Part shown: one piece after another, positions 62,415-64,000 of the stretch | Layout: every line of letters starts with the position of its first letter | How positions within the stretch are numbered: position 1 is the stretch's first letter | NCBI GenBank assembly: GCA_937139475.1 | Contig: CAKZQF010000042.1 | Location: 1 to 64,000, forward strand | Reading direction: 5' to 3' | DNA length: 64,000 nt | DNA from: an uncultured Gammaproteobacteria bacterium | GTDB lineage: Bacteria; Pseudomonadota; Gammaproteobacteria; Enterobacterales; Psychrobiaceae | The notes under the pieces: model-generated | Database searches by the model: none | Told to the model about the DNA's origin: nothing | What the model saw: the letters and a program-made list of their open reading frames with translations, nothing else | Made by a program: the position numbers and the translations under genes

Positions 62415-63050
62415 CTAAAACCAAGCTTCAGGAATAATGATTATGTCACCAGGCAGCATGTCGGCGTTTGCACTGATGTCGCCTTCTTTTATTAGGTCTT
62501 CAAGTAAAATTTGATAGGTCTTTTTTTGATTGTTTTCTACGCGAATTAGTTTAGCGCTATTACCATCTGCAAATTCAGTTAGCCCCCCAACAGCAACCAT
62601 AACATCGAGTAATGTCATGTTTTGTCTATAACTGATTGACATCGGGTTAGCCGCTTCACCAACAATTCGTATTTGTTCACTGTAAGGACCTACAAAACCT
62701 GACACCGTCACCGTTACAATTGGCTCACGAATGTATTTGCTCAGCACCTTCTCGATATCTCGCGCCAGCATTGTTGGTGTCTTACCTGATACGGGAATAT
62801 CTTCAACCAATGAGGTGGTGATTTTTCCGTCAGGTCGAACGATGAAACTACCTGACACTTCTGGGTTTCTCCAAACGAAAATATTAACCGAATCACCAGG
62901 CCCAATGAGGTATTGGTAGTTACTAACTTCAGTCGTTAGTGATGGATATGTTGATGCGGCGGGCAGCGTAGATAAGTTATTACACCCGACTAGGCTAACA
63001 AGTGCTAAAGCAATGGCGAAGTGGTGGGGTCTAAAATGTTTGAGAGTCAT
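62415..63050 (-). CDS. XrtA-associated polysaccharide export lipoprotein (Wza type)
   Basis: A 211-residue outer-membrane export protein with a lipobox VGCN (Cys about residue 23), a Poly_export domain (about 48-125; YLIGPGDSVNIFVWRNPEVSG) and a SLBB domain (about 128-200; IRIVGEAANPMSI). It is the first gene of the minus-strand exopolysaccharide operon that runs to prsR. It is divergent from the sugar transferase gene with a 511-bp gap. I saw no convincing -24/-12 promoter before it. Confidence 0.92.
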   Translation of the reverse strand: MTLKHFRPHHFAIALALVSLVGCNNLSTLPAASTYPSLTTEVSNYQYLIGPGDSVNIFVWRNPEVSGSFIVRPDGKITTSLVEDIPVSGKTPTMLARDIEKVLSKYIREPIVTVTVSGFVGPYSEQIRIVGEAANPMSISYRQNMTLLDVMVAVGGLTEFADGNSAKLIRVENNQKKTYQILLEDLIKEGDISANADMLPGDIIIIPEAWF

Positions 63051-63493
63051 GATTACTTTTCCATTTTATAAATTAGTGCAATAAATTGCGCTGTGAATAA
63101 TCCCTATAGTGCAACCAGACCTACAATACTCACATAGAAATTCTTCAATCCAGCGTTAACAAGTGGTTTGAATACAAATTTAGCCAGCGTCAATCAAAGA
63201 GTATTAAATTAAAGTTAGTTGATGAATATTATTAAGTCTAGTTGCTCATAAAAAAGTTGCTTATTTATTTGAGAAGATGATGAAAAAGCCACTTCAAACG
63301 CTAAGTTTTCAAGGGGCTGTGACATCGTATGGTGGCAAGGTTGAATCTTTATTATCCCTATACATCGCTTGAATGTTGTCAGGGGTAAGAGCTGGGGCCA
63401 TTTAGCTTGGCGGGCTATTTTTACGTTTAAGATAAAAAATTACATCCAACCTGAATTAATAAAAATATCGTCTATAGTTAAACGAGCTATCTT

Positions 63494-63538
63494 GCTTTGG
63501 CAGGATGAGGGATGTTGCAAAGCCTACTAATTAGTGGG
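63494..63538 (+). promoter_or_regulatory. Leader hairpin with GGA loop before the sugar transferase
   Basis: GCTTTG-g-CA (63494-63502) pairs with TGCAAAGC (63516-63523), an 8-bp stem with one bulge. The 13-nt loop has two GGA motifs (63503-63505 and 63510-63512), one inside GAGGGATGT, close to the CsrA consensus. A palindrome ACTAATTAGT (63526-63535) follows. The remainder of the 511-bp gap (63051-63561) shows no coding sequence and no sure promoter. Confidence 0.4.
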
Positions 63539-63561
63539 TTTCTATCTTGAAAGGAAATTAA

Positions 63562-64000
63562 ATGCCTAAACTGGACCCAGGCTACCTGAATAAAAATGGC
63601 AAAGCACTCATGCTATTAGAGTGCATTATTATATTTACCTCGATGGTAATGATGATGTCGCTTAACTCTTTTATTACTGGGGTTTCTTTAGCTACCCAGC
63701 AGGGCATGCTAAATACGATTTATACCGCTATGACCGTTACTTGTATTGCACAGGTTATGGGGCTGTCCCTTGGCTTGTATAGCCGTCAATTACGAGAAAG
63801 GTTCTTTGGTATTGTGCAACGTGTTGTGGTGAGCTTTTTAATTGCATTTCTTTTGCCGCTAATATTTATTAATTGGATTGGTATTGATTCCATAAGTCTG
63901 AGCTCGTTATTTTTTGCCGTTACCATGAGCTGTACCTTAATCATTTCTTTAAGATTTCAGTTAATTGACTTTGTTATCTGTCATTTGTCAAAAAAACGTT
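63562..64000 (+). CDS. XrtA-system sugar transferase, N-terminal part (runs off the window)
   Basis: An open frame begins at ATG 63562, with GAAAGGAAA before it, and continues to the window end (146 codons). The visible part is four transmembrane helices (about residues 17-40, 47-70, 85-103 and 108-125) with basic loops (SRQLRERFFG). This is the N-terminal region of polyprenyl-phosphate sugar transferases that start exopolysaccharide repeat units; the catalytic part is outside. Its place, divergent from the export lipoprotein gene, is that of the PEP-CTERM-associated sugar transferase. The assignment is by context and membrane topology. Confidence 0.65.
   Translation, partial: MPKLDPGYLNKNGKALMLLECIIIFTSMVMMMSLNSFITGVSLATQQGMLNTIYTAMTVTCIAQVMGLSLGLYSRQLRERFFGIVQRVVVSFLIAFLLPLIFINWIGIDSISLSSLFFAVTMSCTLIISLRFQLIDFVICHLSKKR

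Noticed and set aside
63051..63250. Sigma-54 promoter for the export lipoprotein gene
   Set aside because: Only GG-N10-GC spacings with poor flanks were found (for example near 63088-63103), too weak to claim.
63494..63540. Cyclic di-GMP (GEMM) riboswitch before the sugar transferase
   Set aside because: GCAAAGCC is present, but the upstream AAACC segment, the tetraloop and the second helix of the GEMM fold are missing.
1..64000. CRISPR arrays, IS elements, prophage genes, tRNA and rRNA genes, PEP-CTERM-tailed proteins
   Set aside because: I looked for regularly spaced repeats, transposase or integrase motifs, tRNA-like folds and C-terminal VPEP-type sorting tails and found none.

Overview
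The window reads as chromosomal DNA of a marine gammaproteobacterium in the order Alteromonadales, most likely a member of the Colwelliaceae (Colwellia/Thalassotalea-like). This rests on the AT-rich composition, the content of secreted and periplasmic peptidases (M1, M13, M19-like, S9), a TRAP transporter with a DcaP-type porin, a DUF3019/MipA pair and an XrtA (PEP-CTERM) exopolysaccharide locus. It is an inference from gene content; no ribosomal RNA or other taxonomic marker is present. No IS element, prophage, CRISPR array, tRNA or rRNA gene was seen.

Layout. 1-560: non-coding, with Fur-like half-sites and a candidate terminated small RNA. 561-7003: a Cache-domain histidine kinase and NarL-type regulator divergent from a porin plus three-gene TRAP uptake operon. 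7098-15934: AraC/GyrI regulator, proBA, and small metabolic or stress genes (SnoaL-like, TerB-like, membrane LuxR, cytochrome b561, GhrA-like reductase, alpha/beta hydrolase, OsmC, Nudix). 15985-26723: a block on the minus strand with two linked modules: mipA-DUF3019-RstA/RstB-like, then an HlyD/ABC/FtsX/FtsX efflux operon that carries its own sigma-54 response regulator and kinase. 26871-28634: LysR divergent from a PACE efflux protein, and a small membrane protein. 28838-34945: two divergent aconitase-B paralogues. 34973-41873: an ABC ATPase and an ABC-permease/M1-aminopeptidase fusion, divergent from a LytS/LytTR two-component pair. 42107-52458: YjdF, aldo/keto reductase, M19-like protein, M13 peptidase, CBS protein, BolA, gshB, rsmE and a DPP4-like peptidase. 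52507-64000: CapK/PaaK-like ligase and the XrtA-type exopolysaccharide locus (prsR, prsK, ATPase, beta-barrel, tyrosine kinase, chain-length protein, export lipoprotein, and the start of a polyprenyl-phosphate sugar transferase).

How the genes work together. Four separate two-component systems lie beside the operon they probably control, and in each case I found a plausible DNA site in the right place: paired GTGTAAACACG repeats before the porin/TRAP promoter (NarL type); a -24/-12 promoter plus a five-half-site TGTCCG enhancer before the HlyD/ABC operon (NtrC type); three 10-bp TATC repeats before mipA (OmpR type); and TGACCAAC repeats 21 bp apart between the M1/ABC operon and lytS (LytTR type). 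The window is therefore an unusually clear set of self-contained sensor-transporter modules. The XrtA locus has its own pair, PrsK/PrsR, but neither the exosortase gene nor any PEP-CTERM-tailed protein lies in the window; I infer they are to the right or elsewhere. RNA-level candidates are the small RNA at 378-537, a Shine-Dalgarno-masking hairpin at 11013-11049, a structured acnB 3' UTR, and a GGA-loop hairpin before the sugar transferase that resembles a CsrA site.
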